From: Hanleya hanleyi
Lineage: Eukaryota; Mollusca; Polyplacophora; Lepidopleurida; Hanleyidae
Direction of reading: 5' to 3'
Length of the DNA: 64,000 nucleotides
Assembly (NCBI GenBank): GCA_036873755.1
Contig: JAVTVY010045542.1
Span: 62,001-126,000, forward strand
Made by a program: the position numbers and the translations under genes. Below the pieces are notes generated by a model. It was not told the DNA's origin. It did not search any database and worked only from the letters and a program-made list of their open reading frames with translations. Positions 21,730 to 32,010 of this stretch are shown here, in pieces (positions within the stretch are counted from its first letter, which is position 1; every line of letters begins with the position of its first letter).

Positions 21730-22074
21730 TAGTCTATGGGCTTATGTAACATTTTCCAGATTTGTCATTTTTTCGGGTAGATTCTTGGCACTCATGTCTA
21801 AACACATCTAGAAAGTTCGCTGATTAAGAAAAGAATGGGTGCCAGTTTTTGCATTAACATTTGGGACCTCCATTTTGAATTTCAAAATGGCCATCATCGA
21901 AAATCATTTTTTAAACATAATTGCCAATTATTCAATCAAATGTCATCCAATATTTGTTTCATTTTATCTAAACTCTTATAAAGGGGCCAACCATTCATTG
22001 GAAACAAAATAAGAACACTATAAATACTCTAAATTAGCAAAAATCCAAGATGGTCACCAGATTTCAGGATTTGT

Positions 22075-23030
22075 TTACGTAGCCCCATATAGACCCATAT
22101 AGTCCCATACTAGGGGTATAGGACCAATGTTTGTCCCACTGGGAAACGTACTTCTAGACATTTGCGGTATGGTTGTTTTGATTTGTTTTGTCTCGTCAAG
22201 ACAAACATGATAGGAAGTGTCCCGGCACGAAACGGTGAAATTTTTGAAAAAAGTTTGAGGTCTGTCTATAGCCCCATATAGACCCATATACTGGGGTATA
22301 AGCCCAATGTATGTATAAATCCATACTGGGTGGACGTGATGGAGTCTAGGTGAGTCCCTGGTGGTCCAATGGTGTCGTATGAGGTCTTATTTTGAAACTC
22401 TCATGCAGGAGCACTTGACTACACTAATAATTCGTACGTTGTCAATAATTGGCGCATGCGCAGCCCGGCCGTAGTATAGAAAGCAGGCATTTTTGGGGGT
22501 GTGTATGGGTGTGTTTGGGTTAGAGATGGGCTATTCACGGTTCGAATGGGTCGTGTGAGGTATCCATGTGAAGCCTATGTAATGGAGCATCTGGTGGCGT
22601 GGATGTGGGGTAGAAATATGGTCATTCTGCGCATGCGCAGTCTGGCCGTAGTATAGAAAGCAGGCATTTGGGGGGGGTATGTGGGTGTGTGTTTGGGGTA
22701 GAGATGACCGCTATGGGTCCGAATGGGTCGTGGAAGGTGTCAAAGTGAAGCTTGTGTGGGTTAGAGTCAGAATGGTGTGTTTTCAAATGCAAGTCGCGTC
22801 AATCTGCGCATGCGCAGTTGGTTGTAGTAAGTAAAGTGGCCATTTTGGGGCAGTGAATGAAGGTATTTGGTGTAGAGAGGGACCATCCTTGGTCCGAATG
22901 CGTCGTGTGAGGTGTCATTTTGTAGTTCTTGGGGTGTAGACCCCAATTTGAGGGATGTTCACGTCATCTGTGACGTCATTGGTGACGTCATCAGTACGAG
23001 TAGTAGCCAAAGTGGACATTTTGGGGCAGT
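22075..23030 (-). repeat. Arm modules in reverse orientation, copy V
   Basis: On the reverse strand, GCGCATGCGC units (22420-23030) are followed by part of the ~175-bp array ('AAACGGTGAAATTTTTGAAAA', 'CCCATACT', 22075-22330). This is the same order as in the virus-like element arms. The stretch is nested in the centre of foldback element D. Confidence 0.7.
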
Positions 23031-24026
23031 TACTGTTAATCCTGCAAAATAGTTACTTACATACGCTTTTGTTCATTACTGGAAACTTGAATTTAGTTTA
23101 CGTATTAGTCCGTCGAAATAGTAACACATTGACAAGCTAATAGATGCGAATTGTCCTCTCGATTGAGGGTGTGCATTTTGTGGAATACAGGTACCAGTGT
23201 TCGAAAATTAATCAGCAAAAAAAACAAAAACATTTCAGACAGCGAAACAAATCTATATGTTGTACATAGTCTCCATGCATGCAAAATATCTTGTCATTCT
23301 TGCTATCTTGCAGTAAATTCTCACCAAATTATCAACACCGGTCAGGAGCTACAAGAATCGAAAACCACAGCTGTGAACATTTTAGTAATACATGCTCCCC
23401 AGACATGCGCACTTTAGTAAACCAAAAGGCGACGCGCGAACTTTTTAAAAGTCGACGCGCGACGGAAAAAGTCGACGTCGCGTTTTGAAAGGCGACGTCG
23501 CCCTCTCCGTCGCGCGTCGACTTTTACAATGTTAGGAGATAGGGCAAAAGTCGACGTCGGCTTTTGAAACACGACGTCGAGTTTTGGCCTATCTGTTTAA
23601 CATTATAAAACCCGACGCACGACGCGCGACGGAGAGGGCGATGTCGCCTTTTAAAACGCGACGTCGACTTTTTCCGTCGCGCGTCGCGCGTCGCGCGTCG
23701 AGTTTTGATTCCTCAAAAAGGCAACGCACGACGCGTGACGCGAAAAGTCGACGTCGCGTTTTGAAAGGCGACGTCGCCCTCTCCGTCGAGCGTCGACTTT
23801 TACAATGCTAAGAGATAGGCCAAAAGGCGACGTCGACTTTTGAAACACGACGTCGAGTTTTGGCCTATTTCTTTAACATTGTAAAAGTCGACGCGCGACG
23901 CGCGACGGAAAGGGCGACGTCGCGTTTCAAAACACGACGTCGACTTTTCGCGTCGCGCGTCGTGCGTCGACTTTTGCAAGTCGACGCGCGAGATCAAATT
24001 GGCACAAATAGAACACCATAATTGTT

Positions 24027-25082
24027 AGTGTACTGTATATACGATTAATTACTGTGTGTGGGTGTGTGAGGTGATGGTTGAAGTGGAGTGGGATTCTTTT
24101 CTCGTTTAGCCAAGTTTAACAGAAGCATAACAAACAAGGGCGTATGCAAGGGGGGAGGAGGGCTTGGAAAGTGTCCCCCCTCCCCACCCCACCCCAAAGA
24201 AAATCAGAAAGCAAAAATAGCACAGAAGAACAAATTAATTTGAAATATGGATTCAATCATCAATTCGGCTTATATCGGCGTATTTCCAAGACTATTTTTC
24301 TGGTGATCGCCACTAAATATTAAAGACATTTTGGCGCAAATTAAAGGTTTAGTTGTTATAATGATCTTACGCCGTTCAAATGCTCCCAGTTAGCGCCAGT
24401 TTACCATGAATTGAAAGAAAAAAAAAAAACGATCTGACAACTTGCTAACGCTCTTGCACAATTGCCGTTCAATGAATTTCACCCCGGCTAATTCAGACAG
24501 AATTTGCTGTCTAAATTTCCTAATGGACTAGCTTTCCTTTTCTATATTTTTTTTATGCTTAAAAATAATGAGTAATCAGAAATATTGAACGCTCAGCCAC
24601 TCAGTCGATTAATTTCAAATATGTATTTCATAAAACCTGAGTGAGTGAAATAGGGTTTAATACTGCATTCATAAGTATTTCATCCATAAGCAACGATATA
24701 ACTAATTAAACTATGATTAGCTGGACGTGTGTGACTAGCCATGTAAAGCCATCATGTAGAGGTAATTAATCTCCTCCGCGTGGAAACAGACATGTTACAA
24801 AACTCCTGCTGCTCACCCAATTGCAATACCATTCAATACGTCATGCATAATGTATTTTTTTGTCATTCTAAAGATGTCTCATATTGGTCCCAAATGTAGA
24901 AAACAAATATCCTTGAAAACGACCAACAGCTCGTTTTTGTGGAATCAAAAAATTATAACTGATTGATGCTGATGATTAGGGGGCTATTATTGAGAGGAAA
25001 ATTAAAAATTAACTATTCCCCAGAGAAGCTGAGAAACGTTCATATAAGGAACAGGTGTTTACATTAAATTGTCTTTCACCAG
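24027..25082. other. Remainder of the EF-hand intron
   Basis: AT-rich, no gene seen. It ends in the CACCAG acceptor before 25083. Confidence 0.6.
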
Positions 25083-25313
25083 CTCGAGGGATAACCTTCC
25101 AGGCGTTTATGAATGGCGTTGGCAGCTTCCAACAACTACGTAACATGGACAGCGAGTACAGAGAGGCGTTCAGGATATACGACAAGAGCGGTTCAGGACG
25201 TCTGAGTCAGGACGACGTCTCGGACGTCATTAGACGTCTCTGCGTCCAGGTAGACGTCCCAAAACTATTCAGCGTGGCTGATACGGACAACAACGGATAC
25301 ATCGATTACAGTG
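25083..25313 (+). CDS. EF-hand gene, exon encoding EF-hands 3 and 4
   Basis: The 231-bp exon lies between an AG acceptor and a GTAAGT donor. It completes the Ala codon from 20126, then reads RGITFQAFMNGVGSF. EF-hand 3 follows with loop DKSGSGRLSQDD (Asp instead of Glu at position 12), then EF-hand 4 with the canonical loop DTDNNGYIDYSE, whose final Glu codon is split across the intron. ITFQAF is the remnant of a degenerate second EF-hand. The product should be a four-lobed calmodulin-like sensor with probably only one fully canonical site. Confidence 0.9.
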
Positions 25314-25805
25314 GTAAGTTGTGTTAGTTGTTTATCGTTAAAATTACATGTAAGAAAAAGTGAGAATAGTTATACGAAGAGAAGACAACTGTTAACATTC
25401 TCGAATAAATGGGACCTAATAAATAACAAAAATGGCCACAAATATAGCCTAGAATCAAATCCGTTCCAAACAGAACCGACTCGTAGGCCCATTCTTAACA
25501 CTTTGTTGAACTACATTTGGTTGGTGAAATAGCAAAAGGAACCAAATCTGGTTTAGAAACAAAAACAATTTTTAGAGTATATTCCTAGCAATCTGTTGGT
25601 GCTGTGAAAATATTGACCGAAATTTGCCAGGCAAATTAACAGGGCGGTTTATACTGGAATATAATATATTCGTCGTTTATTGGTTAAGAAAGTTTAATTC
25701 AGAATATTTCTTGCATTGAAAGATGTGAACGCTGCAATGGGTCTGCTTCATGAACTGACTCTGATAGGTTACATTCCCAAGTAATGATTTTTCTTTCTTT
25801 TCTAG

Positions 25806-25837
25806 AATTTGTCGTACTGATGAAGACCCAATTTTAG
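25806..25837 (+). CDS. EF-hand gene, last exon
   Basis: After a TTTTCTAG acceptor the frame reads EFVVLMKTQF and stops at TAG (25835-25837). EFVVLM is the usual last helix of calmodulin-like proteins. The phase agrees with the donor at 25314. Confidence 0.85.
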
Positions 25838-26008
25838 ACGACCAGAACTCACAATTATAAACGGACAACGGACATGGATACGGAGGATACATTATAGCGG
25901 CGAAAGAATCTCGCTTTGAAGTTTTTTTTTCTTGACACAACAGGGGCAGCAAACGCGTGTACATTTGTAAATATATCGTTCTCTCTTATTCTGATGTGGT
26001 GTTAATCA

Positions 26009-26014
26009 AATAAA
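26009..26014 (+). terminator. Poly(A) signal AATAAA
   Basis: AATAAA lies 172 bp past the EF-hand stop codon and is followed by GT/T-rich sequence (CTTTTGTCTTTTC). It is a plausible 3' end for the transcript. Confidence 0.6.
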
Positions 26015-26524
26015 TCATTCGGACAAACAACTTTTGTCTTTTCTTCTTTTGTACTCTACCATCTCGTGTAAGAGAATTCTTCAACTGAGCCGTAAGGTCT
26101 AAAATGGTTCAATAAAGGACATCCTCAATCTGACTGAAACCAGATCTTAAAAAAACCGCTCCCCCCCCCCGACTTGTCGCTCCGACATGTCAGATGATGA
26201 GCGTTATTTTTAGGTCTGATTTTAATCAGATTAACATCATAATAAACGTTACTTTTCAACGTGGATTTTGTTGTGTACAGAAAGTCACCAGTACTAACTT
26301 CTTTATAGCACCAAAAAGGGTTGCCACAAGGCAATGGAACAACTCGTTTTGATCCCATGAATCCATTCTGAACTTTTTAGTAGGTTTCGACTAAACCAGC
26401 GAAGAGTTCCAGGTATTGTCCCCCTTTTCATTTCTAGGATGATGGAATGGTCATAGGCGAGTAGTGTTAGGTTCGTATGAATGGTTCATCATACGGTTCG
26501 ACTGGATAATAAGGTTCAGTGAGT

Positions 26525-26569
26525 TGTCATGGTATTGTGGTCTATTATTAGACATTGTGGATGTTTCTA
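26525..26569 (+). repeat. 5' LTR remnant (45 bp)
   Basis: TGTCATGGTATTGTGGTC through GATGTTTCTA matches the first 45 bp of the 3' LTR (29428 onward) and then passes straight into gag. The break falls at TTTCTA, so a deletion removed the rest of the LTR, the leader and the gag start. Confidence 0.8.
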
Positions 26570-26952
26570 ATAAGCCAAGTTCGTTCCAGTCTAGTCTCTC
26601 AGGTAACAACCCCAGTTCTTTCTCAGGGCTTAAAACTTTTAACCCCAGATACAAAGGTCAAAGGTCAAACACAAAGTCTCAGTCACCCCCTTTTAACACT
26701 CAAAATAAATCTCCCGTTTGCAATTATTGTAAGAAGAAAGGTCATTTAATGGCTAATTGTTTTAAATTGAAAAGAAAACAAGATCAAACCTTTCAAAAGC
26801 CCAGTGGTTTCCTCACTTCAAGATCTATACTCAAGCAGGTTAGTGACGTTCATAGTGTATACGACGGTAAGATGGCCAGGGACACTGTTCCTATTAGTTC
26901 TATCAAGGATAAGGTTGACCATTTAGCCACAATTATTTTGTGTCACTTTTAA
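26570..26952 (+). pseudogene. gag 3' part with CCHC zinc knuckle
   Basis: The open frame includes CNYCKKKGHLMANC, a C-x2-C-x4-H-x4-C nucleocapsid knuckle, preceded by a Ser/Asn/Gln-rich stretch. The N-terminal capsid part is deleted. The frame ends at 26952, overlapping the protease frame. Confidence 0.8.
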
Positions 26953-27512
26953 GTGATTTATCTAATGCTACTCCTGTGAAGATTTTGCGAGACACGGGCG
27001 CGTCCCAGTCTCTTTTGTTGGCAGATACTTTGCCGTTTTCTGACTCTTCTTCTGCAGGCAGTAATGTCCTGATTAAAGGGGTAGATTCTGTAAATTATAC
27101 ACCCGCTCCGCTCCATAACGTTCATCTGTCTTTCGACTTGATTTCCGACTAGGCCTGCTACGGTGGGTATCAAAGGTAGTTTACCAGTTGAGGGTGTTCA
27201 TTTACTTCTTGGAAATGATCTTGCGGGAGATAAGGTCGGGGTTAACCCGATTGTAACTGAAAAACCTTTTTTGGATTAGATCCATGATCCAGTTGAAGTT
27301 TGTATCCTGCTTGTGCAGTTACTAGAGCCATGCGTAAATTGGCTGAGGAGTCTGAAAAATCTCTTAAAGATGACGCCATCGATGACGTTTGTTTGGCCGA
27401 CACTTTCGTGTGTTTAAATAATGAGGCTGATAAGCCACATTTTGATAGCAAATTGGAATGTTCTAACGACAAAATTTCAAGGACATTTCCAAGTTGTTTG
27501 ACAGGGCAGTAG
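26940..27512 (+). pseudogene. Retroviral-type aspartic protease remnant
   Basis: LRDTGASQSLLL carries the catalytic DTG. Past a stop at about 27150 a different frame reads GVHLLLGNDLAGDKV, the usual C-terminal protease phrase, so there is a frameshift. Downstream, 27300-27512 is a linker without a recognised domain. Confidence 0.75.
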
Positions 27513-27570
27513 ATGAGTGTGATGTAACTGAAGAGCCTGTGTGTTACTTTTGTAAAAATAGTGTTCAGAT

Positions 27571-28792
27571 GTGTCACCTGATGATGAGTGGGCAGTTAAG
27601 TATCAGATTGTAGTACCAAATTCATATCGTTCAGATATCCTCAGACTAGCCCATGAAACACCTCTTTCAGGCCATTTAGGTGTTTACAAAACATATTACA
27701 AAATTCTAAATCATTTCTATTGGCCAAATTTAAAGAAAGAGGTTACGGAATTTTGTAGGTCATGCCACACATGTCGAATGGTAGGAAAACCAAACCAAAC
27801 CATCCCAAAGGCCCCTCTGCAACCAATCCCTTTATTTGTGGAAGCATTTAGTAGGGTGATTATAGATTGTGTCGGTCCATTACCAAAAACAAAGTCAGGC
27901 AATCAATACATCTTAACAGTCATGTGTGCATCAACCAGGTTCCCTGAGGCCATTCCTTTACGGAATATTAAGGCAAAAACTATTGTTAAGGCCTTAGTTA
28001 AGTTTTTCACACTTGTCCACCTAACCCAGTCCGTTCAGTCTGATCAGGGATCTAATTTCATGTCATGAATTTTCCAACAAGTCGTGCATGAATTGGGAAT
28101 AAATCATCTGCATACCACCCAGAAAGCCAAGGCGCATTAGAAAGATTTCACCAGACATTAAAGAACATGATTAGGACTTATTGTTTTGACACCGAGAAAG
28201 ACTGGGATGAAGGCATACATTTGTTATTGTTTGCTGTTAGAGAATCTGTTCAAGACTCTATAGGCTTCAGTCCAATTGAATTAGTCTTTGGTCATTCAGT
28301 TAGAGGACCACTTAAACTGCTAAAGGAAAAGTTCCTAGACAGTGATCTTGACTCATGTAGTCTCTTACAATATGTGTCGGACTTTTGCACCAGGTTGACT
28401 AAAGCTGGTGATTTGGCCATGTCAAATTTAAAGTTAGCACAAAAATGTATGAAAATAACCTATGATAAACATGCCCTTAAACGAAGTTTCAAACCTGGTG
28501 AGAAGGTACTGGCTTTTTTGCCTATTTCTGGTAATCCACTTAAGGCTAGATATTATGGTCCTTATGTCATTGAAAAGAAATTAAGTGACCTTAATTATGT
28601 AATTCAGACTTGTGACAGGCGTAAACGCAAACAGTTATGTCATGTAAATAAGTTTAAGTTATACATAGACAGAGATAGCACTAACAGTACTGTACACCCT
28701 GTAAGTGTAGTTAGTTCTGACCCTGATAATAATGAAACTCGTGAAGAGCCTATAACAGCGGCGAAATCACAGAACTCTGCTCAGTCAATATG
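27571..28792 (+). pseudogene. Integrase, frameshifted
   Basis: The zinc-binding HHCC domain is at residues 28-65 of the first frame (H28, H35, C62, C65: HETPLSGH ... CRSC). The first catalytic Asp is in RVIIDCVGPL and the second in VQSDQGSN. The frame then breaks at about 28066. The catalytic Glu (GALERFHQ) lies in a second frame that continues to 28792 with a C-terminal chromodomain-like or SH3-like region (SFKPGEKVLAFLP, YYGPYVIEKKL). The family is Ty3/gypsy DDE integrase. It sits upstream of reverse transcriptase. Confidence 0.85.
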
Positions 28793-29314
28793 AACATTTG
28801 TTTCCCGATATCCCATGACGTCAATGTCGGAGATTCTAATCCAGTGAAGCAGTACCCATATCGTTTGAATCCCATTAAACAAAACTATCTGAAAAGAGAG
28901 ATTCAGTATTTATTGGACAATGACTTCATTGGTCCACGTAATAGTAACTGGAGTTCACCTTGTATCCTCGTTCCAAAGCCAGATGGCAGTTACAGGATGT
29001 GTACTGACCACGGAAAGGTGAACACATTGACCAAAACAGACACATTCCCTATTCCACGCATTGACGATTGCATTGATAAAATGGGAAGTGCCAAGTTTGT
29101 GTCAAAGTTTGATCTTCTGGGAGGATTTTGGCAAGTTCAACTGACGGATCGTGCGAGGGAGATTTCGGCATTCGTCGCTTCGGAGGATCTGTTCCGGTAC
29201 AAAAAAAATCAAAGATTGTTGAGATGGAGTTTGGTGTTACAAGAATACAGTATTGAAATCAGACATATTAAGGGCAAGGACAATTTGATTGCTGATTGTT
29301 TGTCTCCCATATAA
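28790..29314 (+). pseudogene. Reverse transcriptase / RNase H remnant with internal deletion
   Basis: The reverse-transcriptase fingers are present (YPYRLNP, FIGPRNSNWSSPCILVPKPD, GSYRMCTDHGKVN, then FVSKFDLLGGFWQVQL with the first catalytic Asp). After SAFVASEDLF the frame jumps to LLRWSLVLQEYSIEI and HIKGKDNLIADCLS, the C-terminal end of RNase H. The catalytic YxDD block, thumb and most of RNase H are missing. A frameshift separates this frame from the integrase. Confidence 0.85.
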
Positions 29315-29427
29315 TGTACATACGGTTGTCAACATTTTTGCTTTTGTAATATAGATTTTTTTCGCAATAAAGTGTTGAATTGTCAAGAAAGTTCCAAACT
29401 TGAAACTTTCTTTTTTAATAGGGGGAG

Positions 29428-30043
29428 TGGCATGGTATTGTGGTCTATTATTAGACATTGTGGATGTTTCTAGAATATAAGGCTGACGCAAGCTTGTATT
29501 ATGTGGGTCAGACACTTGGAGCTTCCTGGAAGGCTACTGTAAATTGTATCTGGTTCAGATGATACGGTAATAATGTGTATTCTGGAAGCTTCTTGAATTG
29601 GTAGAATGATCTGGAATGCCTCATAGAGTATAAATAGCACTCAGTCAGTCATTCAGCAGGGAATTCAAACTGGCTTTATGTAGGTCTGTTATACTGTGTT
29701 ACTATCTGGAACTACGGACTGCTGGATTATTTACTCATTAACTTTTGGCTGCTGCATAATCTACGATATTTGTTAACAGCTATCGGATATTGGACATTTA
29801 CTGGGACTGTGTACGACTGAGCAGTGTTGGATTACCATTATACTTTCAAGTGATTTGTGCGTGTCAACAAGCATGGTAAAGTGTACACCAGTATAGCATT
29901 GAACAGTAAGACTATATTTCACACATTTATTTGTTTTATTAACCTTACTTAAATTGTATATGATTTTAGTATTGTAAATAAATATTTGATTGTTAATCCT
30001 TGACTTCACACGTCTTTCTCTTACGGTAAAAGCTGACGTAACA
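29428..30043 (+). repeat. 3' LTR, ~616 bp
   Basis: It starts TGGCATGGTATTG after a GGGGGAG purine tract and ends ...GCTGACGTAACA. It has a TATA box (TATAAATAG near 29629) and an AATAAA poly(A) signal near 29977. The right border is set by the possible GAGT duplication and is uncertain by some tens of bases. Confidence 0.65.
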
Positions 30044-30047
30044 GAGT

Positions 30048-31080
30048 GAACGAGCATCCGCGGCTCTCGTGGCTTGATGTACGGCCTAGGCTCGAAGTCA
30101 TCGGTATACGTAGTCTTGGAAATATAGCTACCACGTCCCTCACATTGCTGTGAAGGTGTGCCTCTGTCGTTATTGAGGTCAGATTCATTATCGCTTATTA
30201 TGAAGACCGCCATATCAGTTTGGTAATAAAACATCCCAAACCGCTTTATTTTATAGCGCCAGAAGAAGGAAAGCTAGGTGGATTCCAACAACCAACGACG
30301 TCAGGATATAATTGTCTAGCACGGAGATTGGACGATTCTTCACATGTCAATCAACCTACATCTCAGCTCCCATTGGCTATTCTCGCGACGATCAATCAGA
30401 AACGAGAATCATGCCACACTCAATCTAGGATGGCATTGCACATTCACTCTAGCCCCATTGAAACGACCCATATATAAATTTTGGGATTACACTATCTTCG
30501 TGGAGCACAGATTCTAGCGCTGAAAATTGATCGAGTTTCGTAAATGGAAAAAATAAATCTTCCGACTTAACAGAGTTTAGATCTCTATTTGGCTGCTCGC
30601 CCCACCTCCAATGACACGAGCCATTTAGGTCATATAGAATTCTGACCGCCGATTGGCTGCTCGCTTCATCCCCATTCAGGCCAATTCAATTTCGATGCCG
30701 CACACTATGACCCACATTATGTACAGCACCATGAACCTTCACCCGTTAATCATCCTATTCTATGAACCCACTCCATGACCCCTACGAACTCCATGACCGT
30801 GGGCCAGTTACTGTTCTCTAAGACCACACTGCTGTTCTGTAACACAACACAGACGCTAATCGGTGCCATATAACATCACACTGACGGTCAATGACACTAG
30901 AGTGTTGCTTAGTAACACTACAAAATGTCTGTACAGCTATGTATGCGTGATGTCTGTGACGCTATGGGTGAGTAACGTTCGTACAGTTACGTATGCTGAA
31001 TGTGTGTCGGCATGTGTGAGTAAGATATGTAAGGAAGTGATGACATCCCCGAAAATGATGTCATCGCATGCATGCGCACA
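30048..31080. other. Non-coding, nothing recognised
   Basis: The phrase 'GATTGGCTGCTCGC' or close variants recurs near 30590 and 30650. No gene, RNA or full repeat was seen. Confidence 0.4.
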
Positions 31081-31081
31081 T

Positions 31082-31205
31082 GCCTGGTGGTACATCCTAT
31101 ACCCTATAGCCCGTAGGGCATACGGCACACCAGGTTGTAAGTGTACCACCAGGCTCGTGCGCTGGTGGTACATCCTGTACCCTATAGCCCGTAGGGCATA
31201 GGGTA
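31082..31205. repeat. Tandem duplication of a partly palindromic ~78-bp unit
   Basis: GGTGGTACATCCTATACCC followed by TATAGCCCGTAGGGCATA occurs twice (from about 31085 and 31163). CCCTATAGCCCGTAGGGCAT is itself partly self-complementary. Confidence 0.75.
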
Positions 31206-31229
31206 CATCAGACAAGACAAGATCCTGCA

Positions 31230-32010
31230 TACCATATTTGGACCAAGGATACCCCCTCCATTGCTCAAACACACCCTCGCCTACTTCCATAATGCCCGCA
31301 TTCTTTACTACTGCCAGACTGCGTATGCGCGGAATGATGAAACAGGACAAAACGACCGCGCCAATCGGACTCTCTCCCACGAATGCTTCACTATGACACA
31401 TCACACAACCCATTCGGACAACGGATGGCCCCTAGACCGCCCAAACACGTCACTGAGCACGCCCAAAATGCGCTCTTTCGTTACTAATGCCCAACTATGC
31501 ATGCGTAGCATGACGCAACTTTCAAATAATTCATACCAATCGTAGTCTACATACCGAACGGCTATAAGATGACACCCCGCACGATCTATTTGGATCAAGG
31601 ATGTCCCTCGATTGCCAAAACTCCACCTCAAATGCCCTCTTTCTCTACTACTGCATGACTGCGTTTGTGCAGAATGATGAAGCCGGACAAAATCACCACG
31701 CCAGTCACCCTCTACATGCTGAACACTACAAGATGACAGCATAAACGTCCCATTTGGACCAAAGATATCCCACTTCGACCTCAAAACATCCATGCAAGGA
31801 CCCTTTTCCCACTATTTCTTGTCTGCGAATGCGCGCCATAGTCTTATTCCCACGACCCACTAGTCCAGTCCGATGCTGCTCCACGAGTGCTTCACTTTGA
31901 ACCCTACACGATCCATTCGGACCACGGATGGTCCATTTCAACCCCAAAACGTCCAATTCAAATGCCCCTTTTTCATTATTACCTGTCTGCGTATGCAGGT
32001 GAGAACACAT
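31230..32010 (+). repeat. Array of GCATGCGC-type arm modules, copy VI
   Basis: About four units of roughly 190 bp each contain 'TACTACTGCCAGACTGCGTATGCG'-like, 'CACTATGACACATCAC'-like and 'CATTCGGAC...GGATGG' blocks, as in the virus-like element arms. The copy is more diverged than the others. Confidence 0.65.

Larger units (their letters stand above)
20202..24020. mobile_element. Giant foldback element D, 3.8 kb, inside the EF-hand intron
   Basis: The termini TATGGTGTTCTATTTGTGCC and its complement are flanked by ATTGTT on both sides (20196-20201 and 24021-24026). The arms (20202 to about 21325, and about 23130-24020) are inverted copies. The outer ~450-600 bp of each is packed with palindromic words made of GTCGAC, ACGTCG and GCGCGTCG spaced by AAAAG. 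Inner arm sequence includes 'GCGCATGTCTGGGGAGCATG' and 'AGACTATGTAC...GCATCTATTAGCTTGTC'. The centre holds nested repeats. No transposase gene was recognised. It lies wholly in the intron between exons 19989-20126 and 25083-25313. Confidence 0.85.
26525..30043 (+). mobile_element. Decayed Ty3/gypsy-type LTR retrotransposon, Gmr1-like order
   Basis: The order is LTR remnant, gag zinc knuckle, protease, integrase, then reverse transcriptase/RNase H remnant, then 3' LTR. Integrase before reverse transcriptase is unusual for Ty3/gypsy and is known from the Gmr1 group. GAGT flanks both ends (26521-26524 and 30044-30047), a possible 4-bp target duplication. The copy has lost most of its 5' LTR, most of reverse transcriptase and RNase H, and carries several frameshifts, so it cannot move on its own. 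Confidence 0.8.

Noticed and set aside
20191..24000. Arg-rich frames (RRATERATSPF type) in the EF-hand intron
   Set aside because: Translations of the GTCGAC/ACGTCG palindrome arms of a foldback element.
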